Assembly (NCBI RefSeq): GCF_020171745.1
Contig: NZ_JAIVAH010000032.1
Location: forward strand, 1 to 64,000
Source of the DNA: Prescottella equi
Lineage (GTDB): Bacteria > Actinomycetota > Actinomycetes > Mycobacteriales > Mycobacteriaceae
Direction: 5' to 3'
Length of the DNA: 64,000 nt
Shown here: positions 49,959 through 58,282 of the stretch, one piece after another
Position numbering within the stretch: the stretch's first letter is position 1
Layout: each line of letters opens with the position of its first letter
The notes under the pieces: model-generated
The model's input: the letters and a program-made list of their open reading frames with translations, nothing else
The model's database searches: none
What the model was told of the DNA's origin: nothing
Made by a program: the position numbers and the translations under genes

Positions 49959-51121
49959 GGTCGCTCACTTCCCAATAGCAAAACGTCGGTGAAGAAGGCA
50001 CCCGCTCCGCCGTTGCTGCACAGCACCACCTCGGCGTCGTCGACCTGGTTGGTCTTGCAGACGCCCTGAAGCTGGTGCACGCCGCGCGCGATGCGCTGGG
50101 TGAGCTGCACGATGCCGCCGCCGTGGCTGTACGACATCAGGCCGCCGTCGGTGGTCATCGGCAGCCGCGGGTCGTCGCCGGTGACGTTCTCGACGACCCA
50201 CTCGCCGCCCTCCCCGTCGCCGCAGAACCCGAAAGCCTCGAACTGCCGGATGATCTCGAACGAGAAGGGGTCGTACAGCTCGGCCACGTCGACGTCGGAC
50301 GGCGCCAGCCCGGCCATCGCGAACGACTTGCGCGCTGCACGACGCCCGACGTACCCGTTCGGGATGTCCGACGACCGGCTGCCGAGATCCCAGCTGGGGG
50401 CGTGCTGGTAGGACGGGCCCATGTGGTCCAGTCCGCCGCCCAGCACGTACACGGGCTTGCCGGGAAGATCCTTGGCGCGCTCGGCGGTGGTGACGATGAG
50501 CGCGCAGCCGCCCTCGGAGGTCATCGCGCAGTCGAGCAGGTGGAACGGATCGGCGATCATGCGTGACGCCAGGATGTCGTCGGCGGTGAACGGACCGCGC
50601 CCGTAGTAGATCGCGTCGGGATTGATGTTGCCGTTGTTGCGGATCCGGGCGGCCACCGCCGCCATCTGCTCGGGCGTCGTACCGTGCTGGTGCATGTGCC
50701 GACGCGCGATGAGGGCGAACTCCGAGGCGGTGTAGAGACCGAACGGGGCGACGAACTCGTTGGACGGCCGCGTCCACGGCGCGGTGGACTCGCGTTCGGT
50801 GTACCGGCCGGCCTCACCGTCGGCCACCAGGACGGTCTCGCACAGTCCCGCCGCCACGACGCTCGCAGCGTGCAGGACACCGGTGATGCCGCCCGGGTTG
50901 TTCGCGTTCCACACCGGGCCCAGGCCCAGCGAGTAGATGAGCTGCGGCGCCGTCTTGCTGTACACGCCGTCGATCGTGGTCGGGTCGATGCCGGACTCGG
51001 CGATGACGCCCCGCGCCGCCTCGAGACTGATGGTGAAACTGTTGTGGCCCTCCAACACCCGAGCCTGCTCGGTGTTGTAGGCGGCGACGATCGCCACGTC
51101 GCGGAAGGGATGTGCACTCAC
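49955..51121 (-). CDS. Ltp2/SCP-x thiolase-fold protein, predicted acyl-CoA aldolase
   Basis: Thiolase-superfamily protein of 388 residues. The nucleophilic cysteine of thiolases is replaced: the aligned segment reads N-N-P-G-G-I-T-G (residues 74-81). The usual G-H-P-x-G-A loop is S-H-G-G-G-I (332-337). Two tyrosines, Tyr283 in E-L-Y-D-P-F and Tyr331 in L-M-S-Y-S-H, sit where Ltp2 aldolases use Tyr294 and Tyr344 (numbers from memory). A retro-aldol role with the adjacent DUF35 protein is more likely than thiolysis. GTG 51121 follows AGGAG; the TTG at 51145 is a poorer start. Confidence 0.85.
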   Translation of the reverse strand: MSAHPFRDVAIVAAYNTEQARVLEGHNSFTISLEAARGVIAESGIDPTTIDGVYSKTAPQLIYSLGLGPVWNANNPGGITGVLHAASVVAAGLCETVLVADGEAGRYTERESTAPWTRPSNEFVAPFGLYTASEFALIARRHMHQHGTTPEQMAAVAARIRNNGNINPDAIYYGRGPFTADDILASRMIADPFHLLDCAMTSEGGCALIVTTAERAKDLPGKPVYVLGGGLDHMGPSYQHAPSWDLGSRSSDIPNGYVGRRAARKSFAMAGLAPSDVDVAELYDPFSFEIIRQFEAFGFCGDGEGGEWVVENVTGDDPRLPMTTDGGLMSYSHGGGIVQLTQRIARGVHQLQGVCKTNQVDDAEVVLCSNGGAGAFFTDVLLLGSERP

Positions 51122-51141
51122 ATCGAGTACTCCTGTCGAAT

Positions 51142-53541
51142 TCAAAGATGAAGGGGGCGTTCGCCGATCACGTTGGTGTCATAGAGATCTCCGAGGCGGG
51201 ACGCGTCCAGCCCGGCCAGCGCGGTCAGCACCTCGTCGTTGTGCTGGCCCAGCATCGGGGCCGCCGACGTGAACGCCGGTCCCGGGCGACCTGCGAACAC
51301 GACCGGGAGGCCGGGGATCTCGAGCGGCCCGAACACCGGATGGTCGACCTTCTCCGCGAAGCCGCGGTACCGAACCTGCGGGTTGTCGAGGATCCGGCTC
51401 GGATCGACCACCCGCGCGGCCGGGACGCCCCGCGCCGCGAGTTCGGCCGCGAGTTCGTCGGCGTCACGGACCGCACAGAACTCGATGAGCAGTTCGTCGA
51501 GCCGATCGTGGTGACGACGCCGCCCGTTCGCGGTGGCGAAGTCCGGGTCGAGCACCGTGTCGGGCAATTCGAGCACCGCGGCGATCGCATCCCAGTGGAC
51601 GTCGTCGGTGGCCGCGAGCGCAAGCCAGTCGTCCGACCCGCCCGCGCACCGGTACACGCCCTGCGGCGCCGCCACCGGACCGCGATTGCCGTCGCGGGAC
51701 AGCGAGTTGCCGTAGGCGCTGTACTCGACCACCATTTCGGCGGCGACGTTCAACGCGCTCTCCACCATCGGCACCTCGACGAAGCAGCCCCGGCCCTCGG
51801 CCCGGGCGTACTCGAGTGCCGACAGCGTCGCGACCACGGCATGCAGTCCGGCCACAGGATCGCACGGGCCCTTGAGTACCATCGGGCTGCCGTCGCGATA
51901 GCCGGTCATCCACGACAGCCCCGTCGCCTGCTCCATCGTCTGCGCGAATCCGGTGCGATCCCGCCACGGGCCGGACAGCCCGAACGCCGGCATGCGCACG
52001 AAGACGACGGCCGGGTTCGCCTCCCGCAGCCGATCCCACGTGAGCCCGAAGTTGTCGAGCACACGGGGCGAGAAGTTCTCGATGACGACGTCGGCGTGCC
52101 GGACCATCTCCAACAGGACGTCGACGCCCTCGGGGCGGCTCAGATCCAGTGTCACGCCGAGTTTGCCGGCGTTGGCGCCCTGATAGACGCCGCCGGCCTC
52201 CCACCAGGCTGCCTCGCCCGGAGACCTGGTGGACGTGAAACGCATGCCGTCGGGTCGCTGCACGGACTCGACCTTGATCACCTCGGCGCCCATACCGGCG
52301 AGCACCTGGGTCGCGGCGGGGCCCGCCCAGAACGCGGTGAGGTCGAGGACCCGGACGCCCGCGAGCGGTGCGGCGTCCGACTCGTCGAGTGGCCGGTCCG
52401 GCTGCACTCGCGGCGCCCACGGCTGCGCGCCGTCGTGTTCGCCGAGGGCGGGCGCACGACCGACGGCGCCGGGCAACACTCCGTCGACGAGATACGGTCG
52501 CCGCGGCTGGACGAAGCCGGCGGGGTTCTCGACGAACACCCCACGGTCGGCGAAGTGCGGATTCTCGGTAACTGTCTCAGGGGTACCGATCGGTGACACG
52601 GGAATACGCATGGCACTGGCGATCTCGTCGATCGCGGTGACCGGCATGGTCGACGACCACGCCTCGATCATCGACTGGAACTCCGCGTAGCGTTCCTGGC
52701 GCCGGCGCACGTCGACGATCGACTCGTCGGCCAACAGCTCCGCGCGGTCGATCATGATCAGGAAATCCTGGAACATCTGCGCGGTGATAGTGCAGAAGCC
52801 GACGTAGCCGTCCAAGCAGTGTTCGATCGACGGGATCTCCACCGTCCGGGCCGTGCGGCGACCGGGCGCACCGGAGAGCGCAGCCGTGACCGGATGATAG
52901 AGCGCCATTGCGATGCACATGGATTCGAGCATCGACAGATCCGCCCACTCACCACCGCGACCGCGGCTGCGGGCCCCGATGCGCAGGCCGAGCGCCGTGG
53001 CGGCCGCGAACGATCCGGCGATCCACTCACCGAGGCGGCCACCGGCCTGCAACGGTTCGCGACCCTCGGGCCCACGGATCGCCATCGACCCGGCGAGGGC
53101 CTGGAGCGTGAAGTCGGTGGCCGGCAGATCGGCCCACGGACCCGTGCGCCCGAACGGCGTGATCGACAGGACGTCCACGCCGGGCATCGTCGAACGGATC
53201 AGCTCGATGTCCTCGGCCGTCAGATCGCCGGATTCGACGACGAGATCCGCACCCGCGACGAGATCGCGAACGTGCTTGTCCCGCATCGCCCCCCGGATCG
53301 ACCGCTTGCCGGACGCGAGGTACCGGAACAGGGCGTCGTCGGCCGGTCCGTCATCGCCGTTCCGGCGCCGGAAGGGGTCACCGTCCGGCCCGCCCTCGAT
53401 CTTGACGACGTCGGCGCCCGCGTCGACGAGCATCTTGGTGCAGTACGGCCCCGGGATCCCCGTCGTGAAGTCGACCACCCGGAAGTCGGCCAGCAACGAC
53501 TGCCGTACGTGCTGCTGTTGCACTGCGTTCTGCTGTTGCAC
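51142..53541 (-). CDS. Tandem-fused class III (CaiB/BaiF) CoA-transferase
   Basis: Protein of 799 residues made of two CoA-transferase III units, about residues 15-365 and 392-790, about twice the family length. Each unit has the opening V-D-F-T/L-D-L-T motif and the F-G-x-x-G-P-W segment. At the site of the catalytic aspartate (Asp169 of formyl-CoA transferase), both halves have glutamate: Glu206 in S-M-L-E-S and Glu594 in P-M-V-E-S. GTG 53541 has AAAGGAG upstream; a 12-bp direct repeat GTGCAACAGCAG lies at the start. It probably moves CoA onto a carboxylate substrate, or has one structural half. It sits 24 bases after the synthetase. Confidence 0.87.
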   Translation of the reverse strand: MQQQNAVQQQHVRQSLLADFRVVDFTTGIPGPYCTKMLVDAGADVVKIEGGPDGDPFRRRNGDDGPADDALFRYLASGKRSIRGAMRDKHVRDLVAGADLVVESGDLTAEDIELIRSTMPGVDVLSITPFGRTGPWADLPATDFTLQALAGSMAIRGPEGREPLQAGGRLGEWIAGSFAAATALGLRIGARSRGRGGEWADLSMLESMCIAMALYHPVTAALSGAPGRRTARTVEIPSIEHCLDGYVGFCTITAQMFQDFLIMIDRAELLADESIVDVRRRQERYAEFQSMIEAWSSTMPVTAIDEIASAMRIPVSPIGTPETVTENPHFADRGVFVENPAGFVQPRRPYLVDGVLPGAVGRAPALGEHDGAQPWAPRVQPDRPLDESDAAPLAGVRVLDLTAFWAGPAATQVLAGMGAEVIKVESVQRPDGMRFTSTRSPGEAAWWEAGGVYQGANAGKLGVTLDLSRPEGVDVLLEMVRHADVVIENFSPRVLDNFGLTWDRLREANPAVVFVRMPAFGLSGPWRDRTGFAQTMEQATGLSWMTGYRDGSPMVLKGPCDPVAGLHAVVATLSALEYARAEGRGCFVEVPMVESALNVAAEMVVEYSAYGNSLSRDGNRGPVAAPQGVYRCAGGSDDWLALAATDDVHWDAIAAVLELPDTVLDPDFATANGRRRHHDRLDELLIEFCAVRDADELAAELAARGVPAARVVDPSRILDNPQVRYRGFAEKVDHPVFGPLEIPGLPVVFAGRPGPAFTSAAPMLGQHNDEVLTALAGLDASRLGDLYDTNVIGERPLHL

Positions 53542-53565
53542 TGTGGCTCCTTTCAACCAGCGGGG

Positions 53566-55068
53566 TCAGGCCGTGACCGGCACGAACTCGTCGCGCAGGA
53601 CGCGCCGCAGGACCTTGCCCAGGTCGTTGCGCGGTACGTCCGTCCGGAACTCGACGAACGCCGGTACGCGGGACGACCGCAGCCTGCTGCCCACCCAGAC
53701 GCGGATCTCGTCCGCCGTGGGCACACCGTCCGGACGCGGAACGACGGCCGCGACGACCACCTCACCCCACTGGTCGTCCGGAACGCCGTACACGACGACG
53801 TCCTCGACCGACGGGTGCTCGCCGATCACGTCCTCGATCTCGCCCGGCGACAGGTTCTCGCCGCCGCGGACGATGACGTCGTCGAGGCGCCCCTCCACGT
53901 AGACGTATCCGCCGTCGTCGATCCAGCCGCCGTCGCGGGTGCGGAACCAGCCGTCGGCATCGAGCAGCGAGGCGCCGGAGTACTCCCCCGACACCTGGGC
54001 GCCACGCACCCACAGTTCGCCGCGCTCGCCGGATGGAACGTCGCGTCCGTCGTCGTCGCGTACGACGATCTCGACGTCGGGAACCGGCAGACCGACCGAC
54101 CCCAGTCGCCGCTGGACGACAGGATCCGACGACGAGATCGCGGCACGGTGCTCGGCGGGGCCGAGAACCGCCACGGAGGAGGAGGTTTCGGTCAGGCCGT
54201 AGCCGTTGACGAAATCGACGTCGGGCAGCAGTTCGAGTGCGCGCTCGATGACGGGCAGCGGCATGCGGCCACCGCCGTAGGACAGGTGACGCAGCGACGG
54301 CAGGCCGTGCCCGTCCTCGGCGAGCACCTCCACGATGCGGGCGAGCATCGTGGGCACGACCATCGCATGGGTGATCTCCTGCTCGCGCACGAGTCGCACC
54401 CACTCACGCTCGTCGAAGTTCGGCATCTGCACGATCCGGCGGCCGCTGTAGAGACCGGTGAGCAGGCCCGCAACACCCGCGATGTGGTACGGCGGAACAC
54501 TGACGAGAGCGGCCTCGTCGGGTCCCGCGCTGAACAGTTCGGTACCGCCGAGCACGTACGACACCAGATGCCGGTGGCGCAGGATCGCAACCTTCGGGGT
54601 ACCGGTCGTTCCGCTGGTGTGCAGGAGGACTGCGGGGGCGTCGGGGTCCTGTTCGGCCGGCGGGATCTCGACGCCGACCGCGGCGCTCAGGTTCTCGACC
54701 AGCACACCCGGTTCGGCGATCTCGACGCCGTCCACCTGGCCACCGATCCGGGCGACGCTGCCGTCCGCGACCAGGAGGGCCGGCGCGCGACCCTCGATGA
54801 GCCCACGCAACGGGTCGTCGGCCAGGCGGTAGCTGATCGGGGCGAAGGGGATTCCGGCCCACGCCGCACCGAACAGTGCGATCGGGAAGGCCGCCCCGGC
54901 CGTCGAGCCGTACAGCACGGTCCGTGCCGGGGCACCCACACGATCGGCCGCGAAGCTGCGTGCCAGTTCGAGCAGGCGACCGTAGGTGAGACCGTCGTGC
55001 TTGTCGCCGATGGCGATTCGGTCGCCGTCCGCGCCGGCGGCGATCTCGAGAAGTGTCAGGATGTTCAT
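53566..55068 (-). CDS. Acyl-CoA synthetase (AMP-forming)
   Basis: ANL-family ligase of 500 residues. P-loop H-T-S-G-T-T-G-T-P-K, N-G-Y-G-L-T-E-T-S-S, G-W-F-R-T-R-D and the A10-type lysine in D-L-G-K-V-L-R are present. It activates an unknown carboxylic acid to its CoA thioester. The ATG at 55068 is 8 bases after the small-protein gene, with GAGGG upstream; the frame is open further upstream but without homology. Second gene of the operon driven from site B. Confidence 0.87.
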   Translation of the reverse strand: MNILTLLEIAAGADGDRIAIGDKHDGLTYGRLLELARSFAADRVGAPARTVLYGSTAGAAFPIALFGAAWAGIPFAPISYRLADDPLRGLIEGRAPALLVADGSVARIGGQVDGVEIAEPGVLVENLSAAVGVEIPPAEQDPDAPAVLLHTSGTTGTPKVAILRHRHLVSYVLGGTELFSAGPDEAALVSVPPYHIAGVAGLLTGLYSGRRIVQMPNFDEREWVRLVREQEITHAMVVPTMLARIVEVLAEDGHGLPSLRHLSYGGGRMPLPVIERALELLPDVDFVNGYGLTETSSSVAVLGPAEHRAAISSSDPVVQRRLGSVGLPVPDVEIVVRDDDGRDVPSGERGELWVRGAQVSGEYSGASLLDADGWFRTRDGGWIDDGGYVYVEGRLDDVIVRGGENLSPGEIEDVIGEHPSVEDVVVYGVPDDQWGEVVVAAVVPRPDGVPTADEIRVWVGSRLRSSRVPAFVEFRTDVPRNDLGKVLRRVLRDEFVPVTA

Positions 55069-55076
55069 GGATTCCC

Positions 55077-55373
55077 TCAGTCCGAGGCGGGCATCGCCTT
55101 GGGCGCCTTGACACCCAATGTCTCGCCGCCGACCGTGAGCACGCCGCTTCCGGGCTTGGTGCACAGCAGTTCGACGGTGCCGTCGTCGTTGCAGTAACGC
55201 TTGCCGAGTTGAAGGTCGCCGCTCGTGCTCCCCGCCGGGTCCCCGGCCTGTTCCGGGGCGACCATCGGTGCGCCGTCGCAGCGAATGTCGACGTCCTGTC
55301 CGGGAATCCGGATGACGATCAGTTCGGCGACCGACGTGGTGCTCCGCAATCTGGCTCCGACACGCAACTGCAT
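55077..55373 (-). CDS. Conserved small protein of unknown function
   Basis: 98-residue protein, unrecognised. GGAGTC precedes the ATG. The middle reads V-A-E-L-I-V-I-R-I-P-G-Q-D-V-D-I-R-C-D-G-A-P-M, then a Gly/Lys-rich segment, a Cys-rich part (K-R-Y-C-N-D-D-G-T-V-E-L-L-C-T-K) and a beta-rich tail. Three cysteines, no signal peptide. It heads the catabolic operon, 97 bases from the operator at 55471, so it is probably expressed with the pathway. A regulator-like or zinc-binding role cannot be excluded. Confidence 0.7.
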   Translation of the reverse strand: MQLRVGARLRSTTSVAELIVIRIPGQDVDIRCDGAPMVAPEQAGDPAGSTSGDLQLGKRYCNDDGTVELLCTKPGSGVLTVGGETLGVKAPKAMPASD

Positions 55374-55470
55374 GAGATTGACTCCTTGAGGTTCTATTCG
55401 AGATCGATGCTCTCGGGCACACGGTGACGACGTCGTTGCCCGCGCGGATCAGCCCGGTCCAGAATCCGAG

Positions 55471-55485
55471 CAAACGTTTGTTGCA
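55471..55485. promoter_or_regulatory. Predicted TetR operator, site B
   Basis: CAAACGTTTGTTGCA, upstream of the six-gene operon that starts at 55373. The first ten bases form a perfect palindrome (CAAACGTTTG). Confidence 0.82.
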
Positions 55486-55549
55486 AGCACTATTGCAGCC
55501 CGATGTGAGCTACGTCAAACACCGCGACCGAGCACGTCCACCTCCCCCG

Positions 55550-56959
55550 TCATTTCGCGTACACCACGTGGCCGTCGATGAGAACCGTTCCGACAGCACC
55601 GGAATCGGGCGCGTCGAGCATCGTGCGCAACGGCACGTCGAGGACGACCAGGTCCGCCGCGGCGCCCGACTGCACCCGCCGGGCCGGGTCACCGGGTCGA
55701 TCCACGGGGGCCAGGTAGGCGGCCAGTGCCGCCGCTGCATCGATCCGTTCGGGGGCGCCGAACACCGACCCGGAGTCGGTCCTGCGGGTGGCGGCGGCCC
55801 GGATCACCGCCCACGGATCGAGCGGGCCGTAGGGGGCGTCACTCGACAACGCCACCGGCACTCCGCCGTCCAGGAGCGTCCGGCAGCGGTAGAGATCCGG
55901 GTGATCGCGCTCGTCGACCCGGGCCCGGTAGTCCTCGCCGCGATCGGCCACGAAACCGGGTTGAGTCACGACCGTCACCCCGTACCGGCGCAGGTCGTCC
56001 ACGACCTCCGCCGGCACGATGGACGCGTGCTCGATCCGGTCCCCCGGAACACAGCCCACATCGTCGAGCACCGCGAGTAGCAGCACCAACGACTCCCTAC
56101 TGACGCTGTGCGCCGCGAACGCCCGTCCGGCCGCCCGCACCCGTCTGATCGTGTCGGCCAAACGCTCGAGGTCGAGCACCTCGGAGTCCGCGAGCACGAT
56201 CTTGTACGGCCCCACCGTGACCCGGTCGACATCGCCGCCGGTCAGGCTGTCGCCGAGCGGCACGCCCAACAGGTGCAACCGTTGCGGCAGGTCACCCGAT
56301 CTCGTCGCGTCGACCAGCGCCGCGAGCGAATCGGCGCCCAGATCGGGGGTGGCGTCGGTGACCGCGGTGACACCCAGTCGCGTCAAGTCCGCTCCGACGG
56401 CGTCCAGCCGGGGTGGACGCGACCGCGGGAGCCGGGTCCTGAGCAGGTCGTCGGCACGAATCACTCGTCCGGTGACTTGCCCGTCCGCGTCGCGCTCGAC
56501 ACCGGGGTGGACGACGGCGTCCAGTCCGGTTGCACGGATCGCGGCACTGTTGAGGATCCACATCGCGCCGCTGCGGTGCTGGATCCGCGCCGGTCTGCGG
56601 GTGTGAAGCCGGTCCAGCGTGGTCGCCTCCAGATCCCCGGCGACGGTCTCGACGTAGCCGACGCCGCGCACCCAGCCGTGCTCCGAGACAGCCTCGCCCA
56701 GTGCTCGTTCCAGGTCCTCCGGTCCCTGTACGTCCGGCGGACCGCAGCGAACCGAGTTCCGGGTCGCCGCCATCGCGTGCAGGTGCAGGTGGTGGTCGAC
56801 GAGTCCGGGCAGGACGGCCCCTCCGCGCGCATCGAGCGAGGTCCCGGACCCGCGAGGCAGATTCGGTCCCACCTCGGCGATCCGGCCCGCGACGATCCGC
56901 ACGTCGACACCGGGGCGGCCGTCGACCTCCGCGTTCCGAATGACGAACTGGCCCGTCAT
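55550..56959 (-). CDS. Amidohydrolase, YtcJ-like (amidohydrolase 3) family
   Basis: Metal-dependent hydrolase of 469 residues. A small beta-sandwich N-terminus precedes L-P-G-L-V-D-H-H-L-H-L-H (metal His-x-His), R-I-E-H-A-S gives a later histidine, and L-S-S-D-A-P-Y-G-P carries the metal aspartate. The start overlaps the CoA-transferase stop as ATGA, so the two genes are coupled. Substrates in this family are amides or cyclic ureas; here it may act on a catabolic intermediate. It ends 64 bases before operator site B. Confidence 0.83.
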   Translation of the reverse strand: MTGQFVIRNAEVDGRPGVDVRIVAGRIAEVGPNLPRGSGTSLDARGGAVLPGLVDHHLHLHAMAATRNSVRCGPPDVQGPEDLERALGEAVSEHGWVRGVGYVETVAGDLEATTLDRLHTRRPARIQHRSGAMWILNSAAIRATGLDAVVHPGVERDADGQVTGRVIRADDLLRTRLPRSRPPRLDAVGADLTRLGVTAVTDATPDLGADSLAALVDATRSGDLPQRLHLLGVPLGDSLTGGDVDRVTVGPYKIVLADSEVLDLERLADTIRRVRAAGRAFAAHSVSRESLVLLLAVLDDVGCVPGDRIEHASIVPAEVVDDLRRYGVTVVTQPGFVADRGEDYRARVDERDHPDLYRCRTLLDGGVPVALSSDAPYGPLDPWAVIRAAATRRTDSGSVFGAPERIDAAAALAAYLAPVDRPGDPARRVQSGAAADLVVLDVPLRTMLDAPDSGAVGTVLIDGHVVYAK

Positions 56960-58239
56960 GCAGGGACTCCCAGCTCGCGCAGCACCCGGTCGGTGTCGCG
57001 CCCGGGTGCGGGCGCGGGCGCGAAGGTCCCGGCCCGACGGCGGGGTTCGGCGATCTCCACCTCGCCGGATTCGCAATCGACCACCCACCGGTCTCCTCGC
57101 CGGCGAACCACGGGCGCGGGCGCCTCGACGTCGACGAGCGTCGTCGCCACCACCTCGGACATCGAGACCTCCCACAGGTGACCAGGGCCGCTACCGGGCG
57201 GGTCGCTCATCGCGCAGACGGCGGCGGTGAGACCGGTGAGCGGATCGGCGATGGCGTCACCGACGAACATCGGCGAACCTTCGGGGCGGGCCGCGACCAG
57301 GCCGCTCGACGCTGCGACGTCGTCGCCGAATCCGACTGCCGGCGAATCACGTCCACGCGCGGTGATCGACACCCACGTGGTCCCGGCCGCGCAGGCGGCC
57401 GCAGCGTCGAGCCCGAAGCGTTCCAGCGCGCGAGGCCGTGACGCTTCGACGACGATGTCCGCGGCCTCGACGAGGCGCGCCAGGGCCCGGCGCCCGGACT
57501 CGGTATCCGGGTCGAGGACCACCGACTCGTGACCGGAATGCAGCACGTCGTAGAACCGGCGATCCCCGAACCGCGCGCCGTCCGGGCGATTCGGCGTTTC
57601 GACCTTGATCACTCGCGCGCCCGCCGCACCGAGCAGGTGCGAACACAGCGGTCCCGCCCACAACGCGCTGAAGTCGACCACCACGAGACCCTCCACCGAC
57701 CGGGGGCGGGCCTTGATCGGCAGCGACTGCGTCGGCGAGCGATGGATAACGGGTCCGCCGGCGATACCCAGCATCTCGGCGCCCTCCGCGAATTCCGTGC
57801 CGGGATGCTCGCGCAGCCACGACTCCACCGCGGGCCAGGGATCGTCGCCGACGTCGCGGCCGACCAGGGCGCCGAGCAGCGCGGCATCGTCGGGTCGAGC
57901 ACACGAGACGGCCGCCCACCCGTCTGCCGTCGGAAGCAGTCGGCAGTGCCGTCCCACCGAGATGCTCCCGCCTCGAACACCTCCCGTGTACGCGGCGCGT
58001 TCGGAGAGCAACCGGGCACCGTCGACCCGCACCGGGTGTGCGGTGTCGGCCGTTGCCGCGCCGATCCAGCCCGAGAGTTCCCGTGCATACGACGCGGCCC
58101 GGCCCGGTGGCACGACCGGCGGGCCTTCGGCAGGACCCGTCAGCGCCACCGCTCCGCTCTCCGCCCAGTCCCGGATCCGGTCCATCTGCAGCGACGCCGC
58201 CCGGGGTGCCGGAATCGAGAACCTCGTTCTAGACTTCAC
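56956..58239 (-). CDS. Class III CoA-transferase-like protein, single unit
   Basis: Protein of 427 residues, CaiB/BaiF-like. The CoA-transferase fold is clear from residues about 180-400 (V-V-D-F-S-A-L-W-A-G-P-L-C, then V-I-K-V-E-T). The usual catalytic Asp position holds Glu362 in V-S-M-S-E-V. The N-terminal about 160 residues are a poorly conserved extension. GTG 58239 is the annotated start, but no ribosome binding site is visible and ATG 58185 is an alternative. Divergent from the crotonase with 43 bases between them. Confidence 0.78.
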   Translation of the reverse strand: MKSRTRFSIPAPRAASLQMDRIRDWAESGAVALTGPAEGPPVVPPGRAASYARELSGWIGAATADTAHPVRVDGARLLSERAAYTGGVRGGSISVGRHCRLLPTADGWAAVSCARPDDAALLGALVGRDVGDDPWPAVESWLREHPGTEFAEGAEMLGIAGGPVIHRSPTQSLPIKARPRSVEGLVVVDFSALWAGPLCSHLLGAAGARVIKVETPNRPDGARFGDRRFYDVLHSGHESVVLDPDTESGRRALARLVEAADIVVEASRPRALERFGLDAAAACAAGTTWVSITARGRDSPAVGFGDDVAASSGLVAARPEGSPMFVGDAIADPLTGLTAAVCAMSDPPGSGPGHLWEVSMSEVVATTLVDVEAPAPVVRRRGDRWVVDCESGEVEIAEPRRRAGTFAPAPAPGRDTDRVLRELGVPA

Positions 58240-58282
58240 GCACCCAACACTTGCACAAAGCTTTTCGATCTACGAGGACCGA

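Noticed and set aside
53518-53541. GTGCAACAGCAG direct repeat at the start of the fused CoA-transferase as a regulatory repeat
   Set aside because: It is inside the first codons and encodes Val-Gln-Gln-Gln twice; a local slippage duplication explains it.
58244-58260. CAACACTTGCACAAAGC as a fourth TetR operator
   Set aside because: It resembles the 15-bp site only partly and lies in the short crotonase/CoA-transferase gap, so it was left out of the regulatory features and given only as a weak variant in the finding.
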